From contig NZ_OY780957.1 of NCBI RefSeq assembly GCF_963675985.1, positions 1,573,501 to 1,637,500 on the forward strand: 64,000 nt of DNA. The letters run 5' to 3'. The translations under genes were made by a program, and so were the position numbers. Positions 19,801 through 27,699 of the stretch are shown here, piece after piece. Numbering within the stretch: position 1 is the first letter of the stretch; every line of letters starts with the position of its first letter. The notes below the pieces were generated by a model. The model searched no databases and had not been told where the DNA came from. It worked only from the letters and a program-made list of their open reading frames with translations. This DNA is from an uncultured Roseibium sp. Lineage in GTDB: Bacteria > Pseudomonadota > Alphaproteobacteria > Rhizobiales > Stappiaceae.

Positions 19801-20037
19801 ATAGTCATCATCCCAGTTGGGCAACAAACGGAAATGTTGCTTGCCATTTTCATCGAGGGTATCGGGGACCGGACGCTCGATGAAGGAACGAGCGAACCGC
19901 GGGGTCGCGGCCATATCAAAGCCGTACTCCACGAATTGAATGCCGCTTTGGGGAGTCAAGGTGAAGGTATCGCCCAGATCAACCAGTTTGTTCAGCACTT
20001 CCAGTAATCTCCCCGCTCCACCGCCCCGGTGGGTCAT
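16883..20037 (-). pseudogene. SrfB-like actin/Hsp70-fold ATPase, interrupted by a frameshift near 19400
   Basis: Two overlapping minus-strand frames together make one SrfB-family protein (COG4457) of about 1040-1050 residues. The N-terminal part begins at ATG 20037 or, more likely, GTG 19998 (GGGGAG 9-10 nt upstream, giving VLNKLVDLGDTF then SGIQFVEYGF). It runs to IEHAETGR, where the sense continues one frame over as EVDTQAWLGNWLHSLYYDF. The switch lies about 19393-19410 and needs one extra base or two fewer. Downstream are phosphate-1 VLDIGNARS (about 280), phosphate-2 SVDIGGGTTDLM (about 608) and the adenosine-type loop LLTGRPS (about 808), marks of the actin/Hsp70 fold. A sequencing indel or a real recent mutation are both possible. 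The rest of the frame is undamaged. Confidence 0.85.
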
Positions 20038-20103
20038 TCCCCGTTGCCGATGCCTGTCCCCAGCCTCAGGAAGGGCATCACTTCCTTTAAAGAAACGCCG
20101 CTT

Positions 20104-21471
20104 CTACTGCCGCATTTCTCCGACTTGGACCACCTGCTTTTCGCGATCCAGCTGCCCCTCGACCACACGTGTCTGTCCGTTGCCGTCACGGATCCGGACC
20201 CGAAACTTCACCGGGTAGCGTCGTGTGCGCGAGTTGTAGTGGGTCACCTGGATCCGGTAGGGCCCGGGTTCCGACAGTCCTTGTTCGAACGTGATGTTTT
20301 CACCTGGAGGATCCCGCATTTTGGAAAGATTGGCGTTTGCATCGATATCGAGATTGCCGCCACAGCCCTGGCGGGAGTTGTGCTTGATGACAAAGCCGCG
20401 TGGACATACGACAGCCAGATCCAGGTCATCGACCGTAGCCCATTCCAGGGTAACCTGGGCCTTGCCGCGTTCCTCGATCGAAAAGTCTTCCGGCTCAGGT
20501 TCCGGGGGGACGACCTCCTCCGGTTCAGGAAGGACGGCCTGCTCCGTCGGCGGAGGTGTGCATTCGCGGCGACGGCGTTCGAAGTTCTCCCTGAGCACGT
20601 CCAGCTCACGCTGCAGCGCGATCGTCTGAAGTCCGAGATTATCGGGCCCCTGGGCTACATTTTGAACACAGGCCCCCCTGTCCAGCCATCCGAAGACGAT
20701 GGTCCCGAACGGCGTGCGCAGACCGCAGGCCGGCAGGAGGTAGCTCACGAGCAACGCCAACATCAGCAGGAACGCGGCTGCGAGGAGGAGCGGGACAAGC
20801 CATCGCTGCCAGAAGCCGCCTCTTTCAACGACATGAACGGCCGGCAGGCTGTGAACGGCGGCGGCTGTGGTATTGGTCGCCGCCGCACTCTCCGTCGCTG
20901 TAGCGGCCGGGCCGACCGGATTCATGCCGGCTTGCGGAGGCGGAGGCGCTTGCCTGGCCCTGGCACCCTGCAGCACCTGACCGCGGGCGGTAACATCAAA
21001 CGGTCCCTTGACCGTCGATTCATGAGACATGTAACCCCAGCCGATGAGCAGTGGCTGGTAGTCTCCCTCCGGCGTTTGCACCGCCCAGATATAATCTTCG
21101 CCCGGGATGGTAATTGCGTTGCGCAGGGCGTTTGCAAGGGTCTGAGCCTGACGATTGGGTGCGCCGCCACCTCCGTCTTCGATCCGCTCGATTTCGGCAC
21201 GGATATGACCGGTCATCTCGTCGAGCTTTTCCCGGATGGCGTCTGCTTCATCCTCCGGGAGGTCCGCAAGCCGCTGCACCTGGGCATCCGCATCCACGAA
21301 CCAGTCGATGCCGCTGCCGTCCGGGTTGGGAACGGGCTCGGCCAGCAAGGCGGCGTACTCGTCCGAAAAGTGCCGCGACAGGATCGAAGCTATACGTGAA
21401 TGCGACCGTTCGGCAACGCTGCCCAAAGCGCGCATATGGGCCAACGGGGTATGGGCAATGAAAGTACTCAT
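20104..21471 (-). CDS. Single-pass membrane protein with DUF2135/YfaP-like C-terminal domain
   Basis: 455 residues. Residues about 56-150 form a cytosolic domain that also occurs in the adjacent protease (WFVD, LADLPEDEADAI, then PLLIGWG). A transmembrane helix at about 226-246 follows a low-complexity linker. Residues 262-340 are periplasmic and contain a short coiled coil. About 345-440 is a beta domain with VTLEWATVDDLDLAVVCP, a glycine/aspartate stretch GGNLDIDANAN and PGPYRIQVTHY, resembling DUF2135 of YfaP-type proteins. It overlaps the protease gene by 4 bp (ATGA). By position beside SrfB/SrfC homologues it may fill the role of SrfA, but I see no direct similarity that proves this. Confidence 0.75.
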   Translation of the reverse strand: MSTFIAHTPLAHMRALGSVAERSHSRIASILSRHFSDEYAALLAEPVPNPDGSGIDWFVDADAQVQRLADLPEDEADAIREKLDEMTGHIRAEIERIEDGGGGAPNRQAQTLANALRNAITIPGEDYIWAVQTPEGDYQPLLIGWGYMSHESTVKGPFDVTARGQVLQGARARQAPPPPQAGMNPVGPAATATESAAATNTTAAAVHSLPAVHVVERGGFWQRWLVPLLLAAAFLLMLALLVSYLLPACGLRTPFGTIVFGWLDRGACVQNVAQGPDNLGLQTIALQRELDVLRENFERRRRECTPPPTEQAVLPEPEEVVPPEPEPEDFSIEERGKAQVTLEWATVDDLDLAVVCPRGFVIKHNSRQGCGGNLDIDANANLSKMRDPPGENITFEQGLSEPGPYRIQVTHYNSRTRRYPVKFRVRIRDGNGQTRVVEGQLDREKQVVQVGEMRQ

Positions 21472-23822
21472 TGACCGGCCTCAACGTTATCGGACGGAGC
21501 CTGGGGGTCTGGCGAGGCTGCAGGAGGCTCGGCTGAATCTGCCGGCGGAGCAGCATCGGGTGTCGCGGCGTCCGGAGTGTCCGGAGTTGCCTGCGGCGTG
21601 CCTGTCTCTTCGGGGGCGTCCGGGGGGACGGCCTCTACCGCAACGGATCCGGGTTCTGTGTCGGGCGCAGGCGGTGTGTCTGAGGATGGCGGCTCATAGG
21701 CAGGAAGAGCAGCCGCTCCGTCAGAGATTGCGGGCGTGTCCGCATCGGGCACCCCGTCCGGAGGCTCCTGCTGCTGCGGCGGTTCCGCCTGTGCCGGATC
21801 CGGCGCTGCTGCAACGGCTGCAGGCCGCGTGGAACAAACCGTATCTTCCGCCGCCACATCCGCAGTGCTGCCGGACAGAAACGTCTTTAGGTCCTGTGCG
21901 CCAAGAGCGAAATTAAGTCGGAGGGCATTCTGACTGTCGGTGCGGGTGTAGGTGTTCACTCCGATGACGCGGCCGCAAAGGTCCGCGAGCGGCCCCCCGC
22001 TGTTTCCCGGTGAAATGGTCGCCGAATGTGCAAGCAACCGGTTTCCGGTCGCGCTTTGCTGTTCCGCGGTAATGCTGCCGGTGGTCACGGCGAGATTGAT
22101 ATCCCGCAAATGGCTCATGTCTCCGTCGCGGAATGACGCAATAAAATTCGGGTCGCTGGACAGGATGAAGGAAGGATATCCCGCAGCGACAACCGGTGTC
22201 AGTCTCTCTCCCGTGCTGGCAAGCTTGAGGGGCTGGATATTCGTTACCGGTTCGGCGAGCTCCAGAACGGCAAAGTCGTCGCTGCCGAAATCGGAATTCG
22301 CCGAATGGTTGATGATGCGCACACGCAGAGGCTGGGGAAGCTGGCCGTTGGATATGAAGACTTCGTTCCCCCGGACGCCTTCCACCACATGATAGTTCGT
22401 GACCACATGTCTGGGCGAGATGAAGAAACCGCTGCCTGTCGAGACGCTATCCGACGTCGGACCGATGACGAAAACCGTGGCCTGGTCGAGAAGGCGCAGC
22501 AGGGCACTGTTGTCGAGCGGTCCGTCACCGTCGGCGGCCGGAACGGTCGGCTGCGCACCCGGTGCTGTGCTGTCTCCATTCCCGGGAACCGGAGGTGTCC
22601 CGGGTTCGGTACCCTGCAGTCCGGTTCCCGGCGTAACCGCATCCGGTGACGTCAAGCCGGCACCAACAGGAGGCACATGCACCCCGCTTCCGAGAACGCC
22701 GGGTCCAAGCTCGCAAATGTCAGTTCCCGAAAGGCCTTGCAGCTCGGCAATTTGATCCCTCAAAGTGCCGATGACCTGCTCTCTTGCCGACAGGACGTCT
22801 TCATTGTCCAATCGCGCGCCGCTGACGGCGTTCGGATAGATCAGGTTGCCCGGCCACAAGGCGTAGACAACGAAAAGCAGCAGAACGACCGCCAGACCTG
22901 CCAGGGTGACAAATGCAGCATCACGGGTGACCGAGGGACGCACCAACACTCCCGTTTCAGCGGTCTGGTGGTGCGCCGCCGCGGCTTGTGCACCGGGGGC
23001 CGTGTTATCGGACGCGGCACCATCCGCCGTATCCGAACCGCCGCTCGAGCGCGTACTATAAACGTCCGACGGCAGTGCGCCGTCATCTTCGTTGACTGCG
23101 GGTTCGTCCTGACCAACCTCGTGCTCGCCAGAATCCGTGCCGGATTCCTCAGCGGCTTCGGCCGGGATCGCCATGGCAGCCGCTCCCGCGCCGGCTGCAA
23201 GACCGATTGCGGCGCCGGCAGCACCATTTTGCCCTTCCGGCTCTTGTCCTTCCTCTGTCGTCTGCTTTCCCTGTCCGGCGATCGGAAATGCAGGACTTGA
23301 AAGCGACATTTCAGGGCGGATGCCGTCGGGGAGATACGGGCCGACGGTTGCGCGGATGTGTTGGTCATAGGTTTCGGGATCGCCGCCGGCTCCCTTGGGA
23401 ACCATGCCCCAATTGATAATGACCGGCTGGTCGCCGATGACCCGGATGGATTCGGTACTCTGAATGTTGAGAGCCGCACGCAAAAATGAATTGATTGCGG
23501 GTGAGGGAGCTTCGGCCAGGCGGTTGAGGATCGCGCCGAGTCGCTCTGCCGCGGCTTTCCCCTCGTCGGCCGGCAGATCGGAAAGCGGGACCGAAGGTCC
23601 GGACCGATCAGTATACCAGGTTACGGTATCGAGTTGTTTTTCCGGCCGGTTCAGGCGCTCAGGGAGGGCAAAGAGAGAGAGTGCCTCCGCCCCTCCGATG
23701 GCAAGAAGCTCGTCTGCGACCACCGGAAATGCGGCGATTGCTTCCAATTCATTAATAGTGGCATGGTCAGCGTTGGAAGCGTCACTGCTACCGATGATAA
23801 AAATATGTTTTGTACTATTCAT
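21468..23822 (-). CDS. Membrane-anchored trypsin-like serine protease (S1C/HtrA-type fold)
   Basis: First gene of the operon, 784 residues. The N-terminal 160 residues are cytosolic and share a domain with the next protein (WYTDRSGP, LSDLPADEGKAA, PVIINWG). A long acidic/alanine-rich linker leads to one transmembrane helix (about 305-328). The periplasmic part has a trypsin-like protease domain (about 440-660) with histidine in NYHVVEG (about 476), aspartate in SDDFAVLEL (about 514) and serine in SPGNSGGPL (about 607), so the triad is complete. No PDZ domain is visible. The last 125 residues are proline/alanine/glutamate-rich and probably disordered. It may process or sense periplasmic proteins for the system (inference). 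Confidence 0.8.
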   Translation of the reverse strand: MNSTKHIFIIGSSDASNADHATINELEAIAAFPVVADELLAIGGAEALSLFALPERLNRPEKQLDTVTWYTDRSGPSVPLSDLPADEGKAAAERLGAILNRLAEAPSPAINSFLRAALNIQSTESIRVIGDQPVIINWGMVPKGAGGDPETYDQHIRATVGPYLPDGIRPEMSLSSPAFPIAGQGKQTTEEGQEPEGQNGAAGAAIGLAAGAGAAAMAIPAEAAEESGTDSGEHEVGQDEPAVNEDDGALPSDVYSTRSSGGSDTADGAASDNTAPGAQAAAAHHQTAETGVLVRPSVTRDAAFVTLAGLAVVLLLFVVYALWPGNLIYPNAVSGARLDNEDVLSAREQVIGTLRDQIAELQGLSGTDICELGPGVLGSGVHVPPVGAGLTSPDAVTPGTGLQGTEPGTPPVPGNGDSTAPGAQPTVPAADGDGPLDNSALLRLLDQATVFVIGPTSDSVSTGSGFFISPRHVVTNYHVVEGVRGNEVFISNGQLPQPLRVRIINHSANSDFGSDDFAVLELAEPVTNIQPLKLASTGERLTPVVAAGYPSFILSSDPNFIASFRDGDMSHLRDINLAVTTGSITAEQQSATGNRLLAHSATISPGNSGGPLADLCGRVIGVNTYTRTDSQNALRLNFALGAQDLKTFLSGSTADVAAEDTVCSTRPAAVAAAPDPAQAEPPQQQEPPDGVPDADTPAISDGAAALPAYEPPSSDTPPAPDTEPGSVAVEAVPPDAPEETGTPQATPDTPDAATPDAAPPADSAEPPAASPDPQAPSDNVEAGQ

Positions 23823-24309
23823 AAAGCTGGACGCACTCAGTCAGCATAAAAAGACAACCTACAATTTCAAACGGCCCATATAGGGTCAAATGAAAAATTA
23901 TCATTTCGGCGTAAATTACAACTCTCATGAATGATGGTGGTAAATATTAATGGTTTATTGTCTACTTGGCTTGTGAGCACCCGTCGTTTTGAAGCGCACC
24001 CGGTCACTGTGATTGATGCAAGGAAACCCAGGCCTCCGGCGATCCGAATAGGCATTACGGAGCAGGCTATCTGTTCCTCGCAAGGGGGCGTGCAGGAAAA
24101 AGCGGGAACATGTCGTCTACGGCAGCAAGGAAACTTGGACATGGGTTCGCGGCGTTGAACGGAGATCGTGAATCCGGCGGGTGATGGTCAAACGCCGCAC
24201 ACTCGCGCTCAGGCAGTCCGTCGAGCAATACAAAATAGTCAAGAGAGCCTGAGAACGTTTTCGAGGCAGTAGGGCATCAACCAGAATTCTGGCGCGCGCC
24301 GCCCACGGC
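23823..24309. other. Intergenic region, probable promoter of the nine-gene operon
   Basis: 487 bases. The part next to 23823-23960 is AT-rich and should contain the operon promoter on the minus strand. Short frames cross it on both strands (23867-24142 minus, 23931-24158 plus) but neither has a good ribosome site or recognisable domain. No repeat or RNA identified. Confidence 0.35.
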
Positions 24310-24690
24310 TTAACGGCAGCAGCCGTTCTGCTCTGGCCGGAAATCAGGCTTCACCTCTTCCCGATCCAACACGATGGCAGGGTCACCCATATCCGCGATG
24401 GAGGTGCAACCGAGGTCGCCAAAGTGCCGATCCGGCTGCCAGGCGTCACCTGCGATGAAAGAGGCGCGCCGCTTGGCTAGGCCGCGACCGTCGTGCTGGA
24501 ATCCCGTGTTCAAGGCGAAAGCGTTAACGGAGAAGCCACCTGTGACCGGCGGGTCGGCCGCCGCACTCTGGACAATGGCGATGACATCGGCGTGGTTTTG
24601 ATCCGGCAGGGCCTGTGCGGGGGCTCGCCTGCTACGATATCCGGCGCGCCTATCCCGGTCTTGCCGAAACATTCTTTGAAAGTGCTGCCC
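24310..24690 (+). pseudogene. Decayed SNase-like (thermonuclease family) nuclease
   Basis: One frame reads GRVTHIRDGGATEVAKVPIRL, then CDERGAPLG, a TAG stop (24478-24480), and continues in the same frame as VLESRVQGESVNGEATCDRR and LDNGDDIGVVLIRQGLC. Near 24612 the sense moves to another frame as ACYDIRRAYPGLAETF. This is the order of conserved blocks in small alphaproteobacterial thermonuclease-family proteins (RVTHxxDGDTxEV, PIRL, DRxVG, DIGxxLIxxG, CxRYDxRxxY). The internal stop, the frameshift, the D-to-G change in the DGD motif and the absence of a start codon show that it is dead. It lies in the decayed island beside tRNA-Arg. Confidence 0.65.
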
Positions 24691-24806
24691 CGGCTGCTGT
24701 ACGTGGCCTTGGTAGCCGCATCTTCTTTGATAGCAATCAAAGCAAATCTAACCTATCCGTGTGTACGGTTAGAGAAACCTGTAAAACGTCAAGGCTCGGA
24801 GGGGAT

Positions 24807-24938
24807 ATGGCGACACGCGGCGAAGCATCTAAGTTAAAGAACCGGTCCAGGGGCAAGACGGCACCCAAAGGGTCAAAGGACCAAAAAAAAGGAATCCCTA
24901 TAAGCCGGGTAGTTTTGAATATAACTCCTGGCTTATAG
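24807..24938 (+). CDS. Basic leader peptide frame upstream of the metallopeptidase
   Basis: ATG 24807 follows a strong GGAGGGG ribosome site by a few bases. The 43-codon frame is lysine/arginine-rich (MATRGEASKLKNRSRGK...) and ends at a TAG (24936-24938) inside the right arm of a stem-loop. After codon 28 it crosses an A8 run. A -1 shift there would join it to the metallopeptidase frame, which is open from 24833 and reads NPYKPGSFEYNSWLIGRF and onward into that protein. It is therefore probably the true N-terminus of the downstream gene, separated by an indel or by programmed slippage, rather than an independent peptide. Confidence 0.45.
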   Translation: MATRGEASKLKNRSRGKTAPKGSKDQKKGIPISRVVLNITPGL

Positions 24939-24940
24939 GG
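24883..24940 (+). promoter_or_regulatory. A8 slippery run plus stem-loop (candidate -1 frameshift signal)
   Basis: Eight adenines (24883-24890) are read in the leader frame as CAA AAA AAA, giving the heptamer A AAA AAA. Five bases later comes a perfect 11-bp inverted repeat: CCCTATAAGCC (24896-24906) and GGCTTATAGGG (24930-24940), with a 23-nt loop. Slippery heptamer, short spacer and strong stem are the parts of bacterial -1 frameshift sites such as dnaX. The -1 frame leads into the HEFWH protein. A homopolymer sequencing error would look the same apart from the stem. Confidence 0.45.
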
Positions 24941-25009
24941 CGTTTCACACCCAACTCAAAACCATCGGCCACACAGCCTGAAAGAGAAGCTGCTCTTTAT
25001 GAGGACTAT

Positions 25010-26311
25010 GTGGCGGCGTTGAAGTCCAGTGAAATCCCCCATTCGGACACCTTGCTCAAGGCTCTCGCTCTTCTCGACAAGTCTGCAGCTAGACGGGCTC
25101 GGTTAGCCAATAAGTCTCCGAAGGATGATGCGTTTAAAAGTGTCGCGAAGTGCCTGCGTGACAGACATGTCATCATCCTTTTTCAGGACAGTCTTGGCAC
25201 CGCCGAGATCAACGCACGTGGTGCGCTCTTTAATCCCGGCACCTTACGTACCATCACTCATAAAAATGATCAGGGCGACGAGGTCTCTTACAAAGCCTAC
25301 ATGGGTGGGGTCATCAAACTGAGCACCTGTGTCGTCGGATCCTATATTGCGACAGCTGCCCTGCTAGCCCATGAATTCTGGCACATCAGAGAACGGGAAC
25401 TGCGGCCAAACAAGTTGAAGGAACCCGAGGCGGTCGCGCTTAAAGGCAATGATGTTTTTTCAGGTTCCGAAAATTTCGCTGACTATGTAGCTGGCCGGGA
25501 AGTGACCAATCTGGGATTTACAGAACGGTCGATTTTCAAGTCCCAGAAATACATCTCTCAATGGGGATCCCGATGGTACGATAGCGAAAGCTATGCGATC
25601 TTAATTCAGAAATTCCGCCTTTATCATCAAGCCCGTCTGGCCATGCAGTCGGAAGCGGCAAGCCGAAGCTTCCTGTGGAAAGCCTTGAAATCAACAAAAC
25701 AGGTCGACCTGACCTTGGGCCTCACCGTGGAAGGTACGGTGACCAAGAAAGGCAAAGTTACAATCCGGTGGCGACAGGCCTCGGGCATCAGGAACGATGG
25801 TTATCGAATTCGCAGGTTGATACCGGATGTTTGCATGACTTCCCTAGGGCATGAACTGCATTGGAAGGGACGCCGTTTCATTGGCCATTTTAAGGATCCC
25901 GGTCATGAAGAGGTTCATTTTGAGGGTGAAATCGACAAACGCGGACGAATGGTCAGCTACTTGAATGCCCACTACGTCAGCAGCAGCCCTGGCACCGGTC
26001 GGCGCGAACAATCCATAGAACTGACATCTATTCCGTTGGCTCGTTATGCGGTTGGAAAAAATACACTGATGTGTTTCGAACTTATTGGTCCTGATGTCAG
26101 GGATCACCTGAAAAAGCTCACATGGACGTCGAAGATGTGGAACAACCCAAAGCCCGGAAGTTCCGGCAGAAAGGTACAAACCACAACCACCATGAAACGC
26201 ATTCTCTGGGATGATTTGGACCTCATTCCCTACTTGCAAGTGGTGTTCTATATCGAGGGAGATACCTCTTTCTGGAATATTAAAGGCAAATTCGCTCCCC
26301 CCGAAGATTAG
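25010..26311 (+). CDS. Putative zinc metallopeptidase (HEFWH)
   Basis: From GTG 25010 (GAGGA four bases upstream) the protein has 433 residues. The frame is open and looks coding back to about 24890, so the real product is probably longer (see the leader and A8 site). A hydrophobic helix ATAALLAHEFWHIRERE (about 114-130) carries an HExxH zinc motif (H121, E122, H125). GSENFADYVAGRE (about 151-163) supplies a downstream glutamate that could be the third ligand, as in gluzincin-type peptidases. The C-terminal 220 residues are beta-rich and unrecognised. No signal peptide. Lower GC than the core genes and position in a decayed island near tRNA-Arg suggest transfer. The family assignment rests on the motif only. 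Confidence 0.6.
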   Translation: MAALKSSEIPHSDTLLKALALLDKSAARRARLANKSPKDDAFKSVAKCLRDRHVIILFQDSLGTAEINARGALFNPGTLRTITHKNDQGDEVSYKAYMGGVIKLSTCVVGSYIATAALLAHEFWHIRERELRPNKLKEPEAVALKGNDVFSGSENFADYVAGREVTNLGFTERSIFKSQKYISQWGSRWYDSESYAILIQKFRLYHQARLAMQSEAASRSFLWKALKSTKQVDLTLGLTVEGTVTKKGKVTIRWRQASGIRNDGYRIRRLIPDVCMTSLGHELHWKGRRFIGHFKDPGHEEVHFEGEIDKRGRMVSYLNAHYVSSSPGTGRREQSIELTSIPLARYAVGKNTLMCFELIGPDVRDHLKKLTWTSKMWNNPKPGSSGRKVQTTTTMKRILWDDLDLIPYLQVVFYIEGDTSFWNIKGKFAPPED

Positions 26312-26621
26312 ATGCTCATTTTACCGGAACCAGACTTCGACCATGCCCGTTTTCAGCTGAAGATTGTACTGCGATCATTGGTGTCTTACCCTTCCACCGC
26401 ACAGCCGAGCACAAAATCTTTGCCCGGCATGTGCGGGAAGTCGCGAAAATTCTCGCCATTGTTGAGTTTTCACGGTGCGTATCGAACCTATGGGGGCAAT
26501 GGAATCCCACCATAGGGTCAGTTCTACGGTGCTATCATCAACCGTGTCCACCTTCACCTTGACCACCGCCCCGGCGTTGCCGCCCGTGGTCCAGGTCAAG
26601 AACCCCCGCGAAGAGTGATCG

Positions 26622-26930
26622 TTGGGAGAGTCATCCATGGCGTGCTGGTCGAAAGGCGGCAATGCGCACCCTCTGGGGCCGGCGGGAGCAAGATTCAAGG
26701 CGCAGATCACCACCATGCGCCGCGACCTAAGTCGCATCGAACGCAAAAGCAATCGGTTTCTTGGTTGGATTGTCGAGACCGACAGTTCGTCCCTAGTGAC
26801 CGCATCCGAAAACAAAGTCCGTGAGTTGGAAACACAAAAACGCTCTCTTGACGGCAAAGATCGAAAATTGCGGGCGACCCGTCATGAGCTTCGAGGAGAC
26901 TTGTCGAACAGCGTTCACATTCCTCGATAA
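26622..26930 (+). pseudogene. Remnant resembling the C-terminal coiled coil of a large serine recombinase
   Basis: A 102-codon frame whose centre reads RRDLSRIERKSNRFLGWIVE, then a T-D-S-S-S linker, then ENKVRELETQKRSL. This matches the pattern at the end of large serine recombinases/integrases (helix, short G/D/S linker, helix with LExxKxxL). No catalytic resolvase domain is present, so at most a tail fragment remains. It lies about 100 bp from the 3' end of tRNA-Arg, where an integrase would be expected. The stretch 26312-26621 before it has no gene I can support. The similarity is by eye and coiled coils can mislead. Confidence 0.35.
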
Positions 26931-27036
26931 CGCTCGCGCTTGAGGCAGGCAAAAAACCCACTCACTCCGGAGAAAGTGTAAACCGTCTCTCCGGTACAAA
27001 CTGATACCCATGTCTCTGGGTCGGACACAAGAAAAC

Positions 27037-27113
<77 letters not shown>

Positions 27114-27699
27114 AGGGCCGTCAAGCGTGGTGCTGACAGACTGTCTTGCCCTGATACCCGATTGACCCGTCAGGGGCAATTGCTTTCTTCAAAAGACGCA
27201 AGCTTGTTTTTGGAAAATCGGGTTAAGGACAGTGGCCGGCTTTGTCTCGATTTTCCGTATGCCGTTGTCCGCAGGCAGGCCGTGCGAATGTCTGAGGTAT
27301 ACACGCGTTTTCGCGCGCGCTTGACCCCAAGCCGCACGGACGACGGGTCGCAATCGGGACAACGCTGGTTGGAAATGGATTATCCGAGCCGGCTAACATG
27401 TGATTTTCTTGCGTCGACGGTCGCAAGCCGGAGCTTGGGATCGTTAACTTTTCGGCGCTGGATAAGGTGGTTCGGCGGGCAATAAAAAAAACGCGCGACC
27501 AAGCACGGGCCGCGCGAAATAAGTTACTGTGCACGTGGCCCCATCGACCACAGCGCGCATACTACTAAGGACCGTGGCGTTTGTCATTACCGTAAAATAA
27601 TTTATTTTTTGATTTACCGTTCGGGAATCGATCACTTGTATTCATTCAAAGGACGGCGACCGGATGACTGGTCGTTTGCCCGTTATCTTCCGAAGATCG
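27114..27699. other. Intergenic region between tRNA-Arg and the RlpA-like gene
   Basis: 586 bases. It should contain the tRNA promoter close to 27114-27180 and holds the minus-strand terminator at 27484-27516. Short frames here lack ribosome sites and recognisable domains. Nothing else seen. Confidence 0.4.
27484..27516 (-). terminator. Rho-independent terminator (minus strand)
   Basis: On the minus strand a 9-bp stem CGCGCGGCC / GGTCGCGCG (one G-T pair) with a 7-nt loop is followed directly by eight T. It is a strong intrinsic terminator, probably ending the RlpA-like transcript that stops 184 bp upstream. Confidence 0.85.

Noticed and set aside
23867..24158. Overlapping short frames on both strands upstream of the nine-gene operon
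   Set aside because: No start signals or domains; probably chance frames in the promoter region.
26375..26857. Minus-strand 160-codon frame whose end (GAVVKVKVDTVDDSTVELTLW) looks protein-like
   Set aside because: No ribosome site or family match, and it overlaps the recombinase-like remnant on the other strand. Too uncertain to list.
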